Shown here piece by piece: positions 5,907 through 13,140 of a stretch of DNA of 28,618 bases. The DNA lies in IMG/VR virus record IMGVR_UViG_3300017527_000286, positions 1 to 28,618 of that record, one strand, 5' to 3'. The stretch's first letter is position 1; every line of letters begins with the position of its first letter. The notes below the pieces were generated by a model, which was not told the origin of the DNA, did not search any database, and was given only the letters and a program-made list of their open reading frames with translations. A program made the position numbers and the translations under genes. The DNA is from a virus.

Positions 5907-7219
5907 TAGATGCCGCCCTTTCCAAGAACCTTTGTGATGAACGTTGCGCGAGACAGGTCTTGCTCGATGTTCAGGACATAACCGCTTGCCATGTTGCGAA
6001 CGGCCGCCATGAACAGTCGCGCTTCGTTTGCTTCGCGCTCTTCTTCTGTTGATGAGATAGAAAACATGACGTCAGCCAGACGCACCTTGTTGAAGTCCTC
6101 AGCCGCGTGTTCGGCCTTGGTCAGAGCGGCTTTAAACCCGTCCCTGTTTGACTGAATGGCCGTGACAACAGCCAGGTTCTCGTCCTTAGCCAGAGCGCGC
6201 AGCCCCATGCCGACGCTGGCGCTTTCTCGGATATGATCATCGCGATACGACACGTCCGGCGCCATGATGTCCCAATAGTCGCAAACGATCATGTCAAAGG
6301 TGATGCCTTTGGCTTTGTATGTCTCGACCAGACGGCGCAAATCCTTGGGGGCAAACGTTCCCGTTCCATATTCGTGGATCTTCATGATACCCGCGCTCGA
6401 CAGAGCGGCGCGTACCTTTGTTTCCACGTCATTGATGTGTTTGAGAATGTCGTTGGTGCAGACCTTGCTGAGATAAGCGTCGATCCGGTCAGTGGTGACT
6501 TCGACGGAGTTCTCAAGCGTGACATAAAGCACGTTCTTGCCGGCCACCTGTGCGTTCACCGCGAAGTTCATCAGTCCAAATGACTTGCCACCCTTGGCAG
6601 GGCCAAGCAGAACGGCCAGTTCTTTGCGTTTGAAACCGCCGCCCAGTGCATCGTCCAGTTCAGTTGAGCCAGTTGAGATACCCGCCTCGACTTTGCCTGT
6701 TGCCAGGTCCAGTCTGCGCTGTGTTCGCGCGTCGATATCATCTGTCAGGTCATGACCAATCGACCCATCATTGGCAGCAACCTGAAAGGCGGCCGTCATA
6801 TAGCCCTCAACGGAGTCAAAGTCGTGATCTTCCATTGCCGGGATGGATTTCTCCATCGCTGCCATAATGGCCTGGTGTCGGGCAAAGTCTGAAACTTCCT
6901 CGATCACGTAATCCCGATCAGTCAGATCAACGGTCTTTAAGGCTTTGAACGTGTCGATCACATCGTCGCGCTGGTCTGCCCGAATGATCTTCTTCTTGAT
7001 CGCTGTGCCGAGAACGTGTTTCCAGGCCGTGTCGGAGGGAAGTGTTTTGAATCTGTCCCAGAAGGTTTTCGACAGCGACACCAATTGCGCCTCTGACTCG
7101 TTGAGAATGTATGACGGATCAATCAACCCTTCGGTGCGAATATTGAACGTAACGTCCCGTATCGCCAGTGCTGCGATCTTGGACTGAAAGTCGTCGTCAA
7201 AATCATACGCGGCGCTCAT
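5906..7219 (-). CDS. Replicative DNA helicase, DnaB/RecA-fold
   Basis: This 437-aa protein is a ring-type helicase core. Walker A is GPAKGGKS (206-213), Walker B lies in FDMIVCDYWD (309-318, D314), and a conserved glutamine motif VVTAIQSNRDG (351-361, Q356) senses nucleotide. The ~180-residue N-terminal part is helical, in the place of a DnaB-type N-domain (FWDRFKTLPSD, DYVIEEVSDFARHQAI). The preceding TGSTELDDALGGGFKRKELAVL is a classical KaiC/DnaB entry into the RecA fold. Start ATG 7219 overlaps the upstream stop (ATGA). It should unwind DNA 5' to 3' ahead of the fork with the primase encoded three genes further on. Confidence 0.92.
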   Translation of the reverse strand: MSAAYDFDDDFQSKIAALAIRDVTFNIRTEGLIDPSYILNESEAQLVSLSKTFWDRFKTLPSDTAWKHVLGTAIKKKIIRADQRDDVIDTFKALKTVDLTDRDYVIEEVSDFARHQAIMAAMEKSIPAMEDHDFDSVEGYMTAAFQVAANDGSIGHDLTDDIDARTQRRLDLATGKVEAGISTGSTELDDALGGGFKRKELAVLLGPAKGGKSFGLMNFAVNAQVAGKNVLYVTLENSVEVTTDRIDAYLSKVCTNDILKHINDVETKVRAALSSAGIMKIHEYGTGTFAPKDLRRLVETYKAKGITFDMIVCDYWDIMAPDVSYRDDHIRESASVGMGLRALAKDENLAVVTAIQSNRDGFKAALTKAEHAAEDFNKVRLADVMFSISSTEEEREANEARLFMAAVRNMASGYVLNIEQDLSRATFITKVLGKGGI

Positions 7220-7479
7220 GTGATAGTCTTCTCAATGCTTATCATTGAGGACTTAAAGAACAGCGCGATGCCCGCGTTCTGCGCTTCAACCAACACGGTG
7301 TAGCGATCAAACGCCTTGAGGTCGTAAAACCCTTTCTTGCCATCCGTGAAAACGATAGTGACTCGCTTATCAATTAGATCGTTCAGGAATTGCTCATGCC
7401 CCCAAGCACGGGGAATCGAGAGTTTCTTACGCGCAGGGGCGCGGTTGTTGTAATTGTCTTCGATTTGCTTCAAAACCAT
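7216..7479 (-). CDS. Hfq/Sm-like RNA-binding protein
   Basis: This 87-aa protein resembles Hfq. After a basic 27-residue extension, EQFLNDLIDKRVTIVFTDG (29-47) parallels the Hfq helix and first strands ([22 protein letters not shown]). FDRYTVLV (57-64) parallels FDQFVILL, and FFKSSMISI (74-82) parallels VYKHAISTV. The Hfq glutamine and lysine equivalents are present (Q30, K76), but the YKH signature of the proximal RNA-binding face reads FKS. Established Hfq forms hexameric rings that bind small RNAs and mRNAs; cyanophage-derived Sm-like proteins are also known. It is translationally coupled to the helicase. I infer an Sm fold; RNA partners, oligomer state and role are unknown. Confidence 0.7.
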   Translation of the reverse strand: MVLKQIEDNYNNRAPARKKLSIPRAWGHEQFLNDLIDKRVTIVFTDGKKGFYDLKAFDRYTVLVEAQNAGIALFFKSSMISIEKTIT

Positions 7480-7503
7480 GTTGTCTGTCTCGTTTGTTGT
7501 TGA

Positions 7504-8229
7504 TTACAGTGTTGATTTGATAGCGCGCATGTTCTTGACCACGCTCAGGCTCAGATGCTTGACGACTTCGTTTTCACGGATCAGACCAGCTTCATAGGCC
7601 AGTCGCGCCAGCACTGTGTCCCGCCCGGGTTTGGTGTTGGCCGTCTTGATCAGCCATTTCGCGCAGGCTTTCTGCTCGCTGGTGCCATGCCAGTTTTCTG
7701 CCCGGTAATGTGGCAGCTTTGGCAGACGCATCTTGTATGAGTTGCGTTCTTCAAACGCCTTCTGGCCCGAGACCAGAGCGCGAGCATCACAGAGCATGTT
7801 CAGGGGCGGTAGTGCCAGATTTCTCAAGTGCGGAGCTGCATCCTTGAACGTCGTCTCAAAGCCGCGTTCTTGCATCATGTGATCTATCGCTGCGTTGAAA
7901 TAGGTGTCATACGGACATCCCAGCTCGTCGATCAGATGCATCTTGAGAATGATCAGACGGATTGCAGTGGGCTTACGGCGATAGAGCGACTTCGTGCTGG
8001 GCAAGTCCTTGCCAGGACGGCTTGGCGTCCCGTAGTAGCGCTTGTACGCCCGCTGATATGCTCTTTCATACTCTTTGAGAAAGACGAAAGAGCGCAGCAC
8101 GGGATGAATGTGACGATAATCGAACCAGGTCTGACGAATGCGCTTGCGTTCGCGCACCACGCTGTCGGGCTTCCAGAACTGATACATCAGACTCTCGAAG
8201 GTCAGCCAGTCATAGCCGACCTCCGGCAC
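7504..8229 (-). CDS. Basic protein of unknown function
   Basis: The reading frame stays open up to 8442, but the part beyond 8246 lies inside phoH. I place the start at GTG 8229, after the phoH stop and an AAGGA at an unusually long distance; ATG 8187 and a TTG within phoH are alternatives. From GTG the product is about 241 aa, predominantly helical and rich in Arg, Lys and Tyr (SVVRERKRIRQTWFDYRHIH, then EYERAYQRAYKRYYG). There are no obvious catalytic motifs, cysteines or membrane segments. Net positive charge and location between PhoH and the Hfq-like/helicase genes suggest nucleic acid contact, as inference only. Confidence 0.7.
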   Translation of the reverse strand: MPEVGYDWLTFESLMYQFWKPDSVVRERKRIRQTWFDYRHIHPVLRSFVFLKEYERAYQRAYKRYYGTPSRPGKDLPSTKSLYRRKPTAIRLIILKMHLIDELGCPYDTYFNAAIDHMMQERGFETTFKDAAPHLRNLALPPLNMLCDARALVSGQKAFEERNSYKMRLPKLPHYRAENWHGTSEQKACAKWLIKTANTKPGRDTVLARLAYEAGLIRENEVVKHLSLSVVKNMRAIKSTL

Positions 8230-8245
8230 ATAATCGAAGATATCC

Positions 8246-9034
8246 TTATTCGGATTTACGGGTGATGAAACCTGGCAATTCAAGTTGATGGTCCTCGTCG
8301 CTGTCTTGTTGCTCGTCGTAAGCGTCAAGAATCTCCCGAACCAAACCGTGTCGCACGATATCATCCCGGTCGAACTCGACTGCCCCGACCTGATTAAGAT
8401 AACGTATCTTTTGATAACCGTCAATAAGCCCTGACTTATCATTTGTCATTTGCTGATCCGGGTCGCCATCGATGACAAGACGTGCGCCATCACCCATGCG
8501 GGTTAGAAACATCTTCATCTCCGCAATGGTCGCGTTTTCAGCTTCATCGAACAGCACCATGCAGGGTTCATCAAAGCTGCGCCCTTGCATGAAGTTCAAC
8601 GGGACGATTTCGATCTGTTCTGATTTCATCATGTAATCAAAGTGACCTCGCCCCATCCCGTCCTCGAACCCGCGTAGATAGCTGGCGATATACGGCGCCA
8701 TCTTTTCTTCCAGATCACCTTTGAGAAAACCGATCGGACGACCGGATTCCACAGCAGGTCGAGTGAGATAGACCTTCTTAATGTCTTTGTTCAGGATAAG
8801 TTGTGACGCGACCCGTGCTGCGCAATAGGTTTTACCGACACCAGCTGGACCGATGCCGAATGTGATCTTATTCGAGCCGATGGAAGAGATGTACCGACGT
8901 TGCGCTTCGGTCTTAGCGGTGAGCGGTTCTTTGACAGCTCTGGGAGAAGGTCTTGGAGGTAGGTTATTATTATCATATCCGAGGTTTGTTACGCGGTCCT
9001 GGCGCTTTGATTGGCGCTTCTGCCTCTTAGACAT
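8246..9034 (-). CDS. phoH: PhoH-like P-loop ATPase
   Basis: This 262-aa protein has a basic N-terminus (MSKRQKRQSKRQDRV) and a PhoH ATPase core: Walker A GPAGVGKT (62-69), RPIGFLKGDLEEKMAPY (99-115), which is diagnostic for PhoH, and Walker B MVLFDEAEN (159-167). DGDPDQ follows at 189-194. PhoH-type genes are common in marine phages; the biochemical role is unsettled, with RNA-related ATPase or helicase activity proposed. ATG 9034 is preferred over a TTG at 9037 because AAGGAG is seven bases from the ATG. A TATAAT lies about 30 bp upstream. Confidence 0.93.
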   Translation of the reverse strand: MSKRQKRQSKRQDRVTNLGYDNNNLPPRPSPRAVKEPLTAKTEAQRRYISSIGSNKITFGIGPAGVGKTYCAARVASQLILNKDIKKVYLTRPAVESGRPIGFLKGDLEEKMAPYIASYLRGFEDGMGRGHFDYMMKSEQIEIVPLNFMQGRSFDEPCMVLFDEAENATIAEMKMFLTRMGDGARLVIDGDPDQQMTNDKSGLIDGYQKIRYLNQVGAVEFDRDDIVRHGLVREILDAYDEQQDSDEDHQLELPGFITRKSE

Positions 9035-9044
9035 CAAGTATCTC

Positions 9045-9090
9045 CTTATGTATTAACTACATTATACCTCAGTCCTTATTTATTTACATC
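9045..9090 (-). promoter_or_regulatory. Candidate promoter for phoH
   Basis: Read on the - strand, TATAAT occupies 9066-9061, preceded by AAATAAGGACTGAG, which resembles the motif next to the -10 at 25.3 kb (TAAGTGCTGAC then TATAAT). AAGGAG of the phoH ribosome binding site follows about 20 bases on. The -35 is weak, so an activator or a variant recognition is possible. Two short nested inverted repeats at about 9127-9152 follow the metallophosphoesterase stop but lack a T run. Confidence 0.55.
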
Positions 9091-9164
9091 ACAACAATGA
9101 TATTGACACGAAAGTAATTCATCCATAGGCGGCTTGAGTTTTGACTCACCTATAAGACTTCGCT

Positions 9165-10571
9165 TCAGGTAAGAAATATCGCTTCATCAGCGGCTCGGGT
9201 GTAATATTCGCCGCCAAGAACACAATGATCCTGAATCTGAATATACTCAAACACGGAGTGCTGCGTCTGCGTGTCACAATGGACAACCATGATGCCGTTC
9301 TGCCAGATTTCGCCATCCATGAAGTCTGCACGACGGCGTTGACCGCCACCGAGTTGATGAAACTCACAGGCGCCAAAGAACGGATTGAAGAACGGCCAGA
9401 CCTCATGCTTGTGGTGATGACCGCCCCAGCCAGGGATGCGCAGATTACGCCGCTGCGGGTAGTGGCAGCTGAGCAGACAATCCCAATAGATCTTGAAGTT
9501 GCGGCTCAGTTCTTTCTTCACGTCCGCTTCGGTGAAAGCTTTGAGGCTGGCGGTCCCGGTGAAGCTGATCTCGAACTTGTCGAGCCCTAGAAGCTTCGGG
9601 ATATCCATGCCGTGCAGATCGGACAACAGCACCTTGAGAGCCGGTGTGCTTTCGCTCAGATGCCGAAACAGGCGAAACTCGTGATTACCTTCAATGAAAT
9701 CCATCTGTGCGTCAGGGTTATCCTCGCGCAACGTCGAGAACATATCGTGGTTCCATTCGATCTCGCCCATCACATCGAACTCACGCGGATCGGTGGTGTA
9801 TTTCGAGAAGTTAGGCAGGTCGAAGAAATCGCCGTTGAGATTGATGACGTCTGGCTGAATGCGCTTGTTGGCGATTTCAAACATGCGTCGCACGAAGGGG
9901 TCGCATTTCAGCCCATGAAAGTCTGTGCCGACCAGAATGGTCTTGAAGCGGCGGCCGTTGTCGGATCGATCATATTTGCCCGCATATGACCGTTTGAGAT
10001 CCGTGAGGTCTGACATCTTGTCGGTCGAGGCGTGTTTGCCGATCGCCATTTCGACCTGGTGCTGGTGCCGAGATAATTCCAGGCCAGCTTGACGGCGAAA
10101 CTCGTTGAATGTGCCGAAGTAGCGGTTCCAGGTTGCGTCAGAGATATTGGAGTTGATGCGAAAGCTGTTGCGCGTGATATGAACCAAAACACCCTTTTCA
10201 TCCGACAGCATCTGAACCACTTCGTTGAGGTGATCGAGGCAATCTTGATCAGTCCAGTCTTTGCGGTATTTGCGCAGATCTTCCGACAGAGGGACGACGC
10301 TGCCGTTATTGTCGCGCATCTGACCGATCTTCAGCGGCGCTTCGTCTTCCTCTTCTTCCACCAGAGTTGGGCTTTGATCACGTCCAGCGGCAACCCGTGA
10401 GGCAATCTTGTCGATGCCTACCTCCCCTGCCCTCACTTTTGCTCTGATCTCACCGACGATGTTCTGTGCGCGGCTTTTGGATATCTGCATTTCATCTGCC
10501 ACGTCCTGCATTGTGGGGAAATTGGCGATATCGTTATAGATGGCAATGAACTCATTGATATGATCGGTCAT
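9165..10571 (-). CDS. Metallophosphoesterase with N-terminal helix-turn-helix
   Basis: This is a 468-aa protein. The C-terminal half carries calcineurin-like phosphoesterase motifs in order: GTDFHG (215-220; D217, H219), NGDFFD (246-251; D248), EGNHEFR (294-300; N296, H297), SCHYPQ (368-373; H370) and GGHHHKH (383-389). The N-terminal ~45 residues contain a helix-turn-helix-like segment (PTMQDVADEMQISKSRAQNI). The middle ~150 residues are helical, with an acidic linker VEEEEDEAP. Such phage enzymes may be nucleases (Mre11/SbcD relatives) or phosphatases; the HTH suggests a DNA substrate, but this is inference. ATG 10571 has GGAAG four bases upstream, after an operator-like site. Confidence 0.88.
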   Translation of the reverse strand: MTDHINEFIAIYNDIANFPTMQDVADEMQISKSRAQNIVGEIRAKVRAGEVGIDKIASRVAAGRDQSPTLVEEEEDEAPLKIGQMRDNNGSVVPLSEDLRKYRKDWTDQDCLDHLNEVVQMLSDEKGVLVHITRNSFRINSNISDATWNRYFGTFNEFRRQAGLELSRHQHQVEMAIGKHASTDKMSDLTDLKRSYAGKYDRSDNGRRFKTILVGTDFHGLKCDPFVRRMFEIANKRIQPDVINLNGDFFDLPNFSKYTTDPREFDVMGEIEWNHDMFSTLREDNPDAQMDFIEGNHEFRLFRHLSESTPALKVLLSDLHGMDIPKLLGLDKFEISFTGTASLKAFTEADVKKELSRNFKIYWDCLLSCHYPQRRNLRIPGWGGHHHKHEVWPFFNPFFGACEFHQLGGGQRRRADFMDGEIWQNGIMVVHCDTQTQHSVFEYIQIQDHCVLGGEYYTRAADEAIFLT

Positions 10572-10588
10572 ATGGCTTCCAGTGCTAA

Positions 10589-10628
10589 GTCAGTGGTGAT
10601 TTAATATTCAGTGCGCGGCAATTGCCAG
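10589..10628 (-). promoter_or_regulatory. Candidate promoter with operator-like 12-mer (metallophosphoesterase)
   Basis: GTCAGTGGTGAT lies at 10589-10600 (+), a copy of the dispersed motif. On the - strand it follows directly on TATTAA (10606-10601), which sits 16 bp from CTGGCA (10628-10623), a 4/6 match to a -35. The operator would therefore overlap the transcription start of the metallophosphoesterase gene. The site also overlaps the end of the 30-aa gene. Confidence 0.5.
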
Positions 10629-10700
10629 CATAAGAACCATGCTAGAGATGATGATCAGGCTAACGATCTGTTTGACGATCTCGTCCTCATCCGGCTCCAT
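10608..10700 (-). CDS. 30-aa membrane peptide at the end of the lysis cassette
   Basis: This short frame encodes MEPDEDEIVKQIV followed by a hydrophobic stretch, SLIIISSMVLMLAIAAH, to the stop. The ATG at 10700 is two bases after the holin TAG and is preceded by GGGAAAGG, a good ribosome binding site made from the holin's last codons. An acidic N-terminus and a single C-terminal span suit a small lysis accessory such as a pinholin or antiholin, but sequence alone cannot say which. It is too short for family recognition. Confidence 0.6.
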   Translation of the reverse strand: MEPDEDEIVKQIVSLIIISSMVLMLAIAAH

Positions 10701-10702
10701 CG

Positions 10703-11293
10703 CTACCTTTCCCTCTGGTTACGTCGGTTCCATTCGAGAATGACATCATTGGTCATCGGCTCGGACCCAGCCATTCCCTGTTGGAATTCCTCTTCGCTCA
10801 CTTCGGCTTTGCCTGGGGTGGCTGCGATTTCCTGAGACAGAGCTGCATAGGCGCGCTGGTTCTCGATCACTTGCGGAGCAAGCGTGAGGTTCGAGCTAAC
10901 ATCAAAGCTGTGCTTCTTAGCCTGCCAGCGGCCGCCAAAGTAGAAAGAGACGACCACGCCGAGTAGCCACCACATTGGTTCAGGGACCAGGGTGATCCCT
11001 TCCATGCGTGCGGCAAACCAGATCGGGTCGAACATGGCAGAGAGAAAGAGTGCGATGATTCCTAGAGCAAAAGCTGGCCGCGGGATACGGTTCAAGCCAT
11101 CGATCAGGCTGTCAAACACGCTTTGGCGGCCGCGTGGGGCGAATTCACGCGCGTATTGATCTAGAACGGCTGTGCTTTCATCATGAATGCGCTGCGCTTG
11201 TGCTTCGGCGTTGGGGCGAAACACTTCGACAGTATCCTTGATGACGTTGCCGCTGCCGAACAGAGCGCCAAAAACCTGGCTCAACTTCCCCAT
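10703..11293 (-). CDS. Holin, GTA-type 3TM family
   Basis: This 196-aa protein matches the holin family described for gene transfer agents and many alphaproteobacterial prophages. Diagnostic stretches are RPNAEAQAQR (26-35), QYAREF (46-51), FDSLIDGLNRIPRPAFALG (60-78), MFDPIWFAARM (87-97) and SFYFGGRWQ (116-124). Hydrophobic segments lie at about 73-90 and 105-121, with a possible third short one. It should form inner-membrane lesions that release or activate the endolysin. ATG 11293 overlaps the endolysin end by 13 bp, so expression is coupled. The C-terminal ~70 residues are hydrophilic and cytoplasmic-like. Confidence 0.87.
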   Translation of the reverse strand: MGKLSQVFGALFGSGNVIKDTVEVFRPNAEAQAQRIHDESTAVLDQYAREFAPRGRQSVFDSLIDGLNRIPRPAFALGIIALFLSAMFDPIWFAARMEGITLVPEPMWWLLGVVVSFYFGGRWQAKKHSFDVSSNLTLAPQVIENQRAYAALSQEIAATPGKAEVSEEEFQQGMAGSEPMTNDVILEWNRRNQRER

Positions 11294-11910
11294 TTAGAGA
11301 TCCGAGCCTGGAACTGCGCCGTGGTCATGTGATATTTGGGATCAATGAACTCCTCTGCCCGCTTGATCCAGCCACCTTTGCCGCCGAGGCGTGTACGTGC
11401 GTATTTGCGGCTTGTTGGGCGACGATCTGCGAGGGAGAAGTAGTAATTGCGCCGCTCGATGCCGTAAGCATCGCGGATCAAATCCCCCATCTGCTTATGT
11501 GCGGCCGTGACCTTGGCAATGGTGATCGGCCCGATGGCCCCATCAGCTGAGATTGCGTTCCCTGTATCGGGGATTAGGTTGCACATGCGTTGCAGAATCT
11601 TGACGGCGTTTGAGCCTGAGTTGACCTGCATGTCAAAGACAGTGGCGTGCAGACATTCCGGTAGCTGTGCGATCTTCGGCTTCTCGAAGTAATGGCGAAT
11701 GAAGATTTGCGTGGCCTGGTCAACGGTCAGCAACTGAACGTCCCGGGTATCAACATCGCCGTCTCTATCCAGGTCGAGGCCGAGGCTTCGCATTGTGCCG
11801 ATTGTGACGCCGTATTTGGTTGCACCGCCTGGATCGTGAGGGTCGTTCACATAGCCCCCTTCTCGTTTGACGATGGCGGAGGCGATATTGAAGACAGAAG
11901 GATAACTCAT
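11281..11910 (-). CDS. Endolysin, glycoside hydrolase 108 with PG_binding_3
   Basis: This 209-aa enzyme should hydrolyse the peptidoglycan glycan strand during lysis. The GH108 N-terminal signature is IVKREGGYVNDPHDPGGATK (13-32), with E17 of EGGY as the catalytic glutamate, then YGVTIGTMRSLG. A C-terminal PG_binding_3-like part includes QVNSGSNAVKILQRMCN and DGAIGPITI. No signal peptide is seen, so it depends on the holin for export. ATG 11910 is preferred over 11955 because the upstream extension overlaps the preceding gene and GGA lies just before the ATG. The gene starts 10 bp after the XhlA-like stop. Confidence 0.93.
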   Translation of the reverse strand: MSYPSVFNIASAIVKREGGYVNDPHDPGGATKYGVTIGTMRSLGLDLDRDGDVDTRDVQLLTVDQATQIFIRHYFEKPKIAQLPECLHATVFDMQVNSGSNAVKILQRMCNLIPDTGNAISADGAIGPITIAKVTAAHKQMGDLIRDAYGIERRNYYFSLADRRPTSRKYARTRLGGKGGWIKRAEEFIDPKYHMTTAQFQARISKWGS

Positions 11911-11920
11911 GAGAATCCGA

Positions 11921-12271
11921 TCAGTAGATAATGTTGACAGCGACGGGTGTGGCAAAGGCCAGCAGCATCACCATGCCGATGGCGAGCCAGACATATTTGG
12001 ACAGGCGGTTGTAGGATTTGGCATGTCTCTCATCAACGGCCCGAATTTCTTCACGAGCTTTTTCGCGCTCGCTGTCCATCCGGGCTTCGAGCTTTTCCAT
12101 GCGGGTTTCCGATCTATCCTGTCGATCCTGCGACCGCTCAAGAAGCGCTATGGCTGTGTCCACTTTGCCATCAACTCGAACTATGACGTTGGACAACTCG
12201 GTCATGGTCTGACGAAGCTCCTTATGATCTTGCCCCAGATTTCCCAGGACTGAATAGTCAATGTCGCTCAT
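11921..12271 (-). CDS. XhlA-like coiled-coil membrane protein
   Basis: This is a 116-aa protein. Residues ~15-90 are a highly charged helix with heptad-like spacing (KLEARMDSEREKAREEIRAV), probably a coiled coil. Residues ~92-113 are a single membrane span (KYVWLAIGMVMLLAFATPVA). This layout resembles XhlA-type lysis accessory proteins, which act with holin and endolysin. It is the first gene of the lysis operon, with ATG 12271 preceded by CGAGG, and follows a good sigma70-like promoter. An antiholin or spanin-like role is an alternative; no lipobox or signal peptide is visible. Confidence 0.72.
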   Translation of the reverse strand: MSDIDYSVLGNLGQDHKELRQTMTELSNVIVRVDGKVDTAIALLERSQDRQDRSETRMEKLEARMDSEREKAREEIRAVDERHAKSYNRLSKYVWLAIGMVMLLAFATPVAVNIIY

Positions 12272-12289
12272 GTGAAACCTCGCTTATTC

Positions 12290-12340
12290 ACTAAGTCAGC
12301 GCTTACTTAGTATTGTACCCGAATGAACACCGGAAATCAA
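12290..12340 (-). promoter_or_regulatory. Sigma70-like promoter of the lysis operon with overlapping operator
   Basis: On the - strand, TTGATT (12340-12335) and TACAAT (12317-12312) are separated by 17 bp, the best -35/-10 pair in the window. Directly downstream, a 22-bp near-palindrome at 12290-12311 (one mismatched pair) contains the operator-like 12-mer GTCAGCGCTTAC (12295-12306, + strand). A bound regulator would cover the transcription start of the lysis genes. Confidence 0.7.
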
Positions 12341-12346
12341 TCAGCG

Positions 12347-12745
12347 TCAGGGCCAATATTTGTCATCTATGAAATCAGCTGGAATGATCGTCATATCCTT
12401 CAGCGTGCGGGCGGCAAACACATGCGCTGATTTATGCGCCATCGCTGCCTGAGAAAAAGCGAAACAGTCATGTGCGTCCATCAAAACAGACAGGTTGTTC
12501 TTTGCCAGCCATTTGAAGTCTACCGCAGCATTTGCCCAGCGATAGTCGTTAACCGAGGAACCGAGAGCGACAGCGATACCGGCACTTGACCCGGCGCCAT
12601 TGATATTGGTGATCGCTTCAGTATCGAAATCAAACACGTTGCCACCGAACGTAAACCCCAGTTCAAGGCGGCGCTGACGTTCAGCCATGACCAGTTTGCA
12701 CATACGAGCGTGGCGGGCATCTTTGTTTATACCAAGCTGTATCAT
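12347..12745 (-). CDS. DUF4376-like tail-fibre associated protein
   Basis: This 132-aa protein fits the DUF4376 pattern found in small proteins encoded next to phage tail fibres: RRLELGFTFGGNVFDFDTEAITNI (25-48), a YRWANAAVDFKWLA stretch (68-81) and a closing helical segment (DAHDCFAFSQAAMAHKSAHV). Members of that family often occur as tail fibre assembly or C-terminal fibre modules. ATG 12745 overlaps the preceding stop (ATGA). The gene ends just before the lysis promoter. Function as fibre chaperone or minor tip component is inferred. Confidence 0.65.
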   Translation of the reverse strand: MIQLGINKDARHARMCKLVMAERQRRLELGFTFGGNVFDFDTEAITNINGAGSSAGIAVALGSSVNDYRWANAAVDFKWLAKNNLSVLMDAHDCFAFSQAAMAHKSAHVFAARTLKDMTIIPADFIDDKYWP

Positions 12746-13137
12746 GGGATGATCACCTTCGTTTCGAAGTCGAGGAAAGGAAAGGGGCTGTCAAAGGAGC
12801 GAACCGTGTAAACGCCCGCTTCCGTGAGTTCCAAGGTGTCATCCTGTGCGGCGATCTCAGTCTCAAAACCCTCTTCGTCAGTGATCATCAGTTTTGCAAC
12901 TGGTTGCAACTGGTTCAGATCATATGTTGCAACTGTCATTGGTGGCACTCCGGGTCTTGGCAGAACAACTTTAGGATCAGCTAGGATATCAACGTAGTAG
13001 GTCTGCCACTCTGTTTCCTCAGTTGTTAAAACAGAATCCAACCCAGTTGGCCTATTCTGTTCGATTTCAACCTCGTCTTGCAGGTCTTTTACGTCTAGTA
13101 TTTTCCCCGTGGAGGGGGCGTAGTATGCGATCTGCAT
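12742..13137 (-). CDS. Small tail-tip associated protein, unknown
   Basis: This 131-aa beta-rich acidic protein begins MQIAYYAPSTGKILDV and contains RPGVPPMTVATYD (61-73). It ends with LELTEAGVYTVRSFDSPFPF (101-120) and DFETKVIIP. Proteins of this style commonly sit between the tip protein J and fibre assembly genes in siphophages. ATG 13137 follows the J stop by three bases, with AGAGG formed by J's last codon and stop. The stop overlaps the next ATG. No enzymatic motif is visible. Confidence 0.65.
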   Translation of the reverse strand: MQIAYYAPSTGKILDVKDLQDEVEIEQNRPTGLDSVLTTEETEWQTYYVDILADPKVVLPRPGVPPMTVATYDLNQLQPVAKLMITDEEGFETEIAAQDDTLELTEAGVYTVRSFDSPFPFLDFETKVIIP

Positions 13138-13140
13138 AGC

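Noticed and set aside
5788-5925. N-terminal extension of the 53-aa protein up to 5925
   Set aside because: It would run through the 39-aa membrane peptide and the end of the helicase gene and encodes a basic, unlikely sequence. The TGATG junction at 5785-5789 is a better start.
8247-8442. Extension of the basic unknown protein into phoH up to 8442
   Set aside because: It overlaps almost 200 bp of confidently identified phoH. A TTG inside phoH with GAGGA upstream was considered but is not better supported than GTG 8229.
9127-9152. Terminator after the metallophosphoesterase gene
   Set aside because: Short nested inverted repeats (ATAGG/CCTAT and TGAGT/ACTCA) are present, but no T run follows and the stems are weak.
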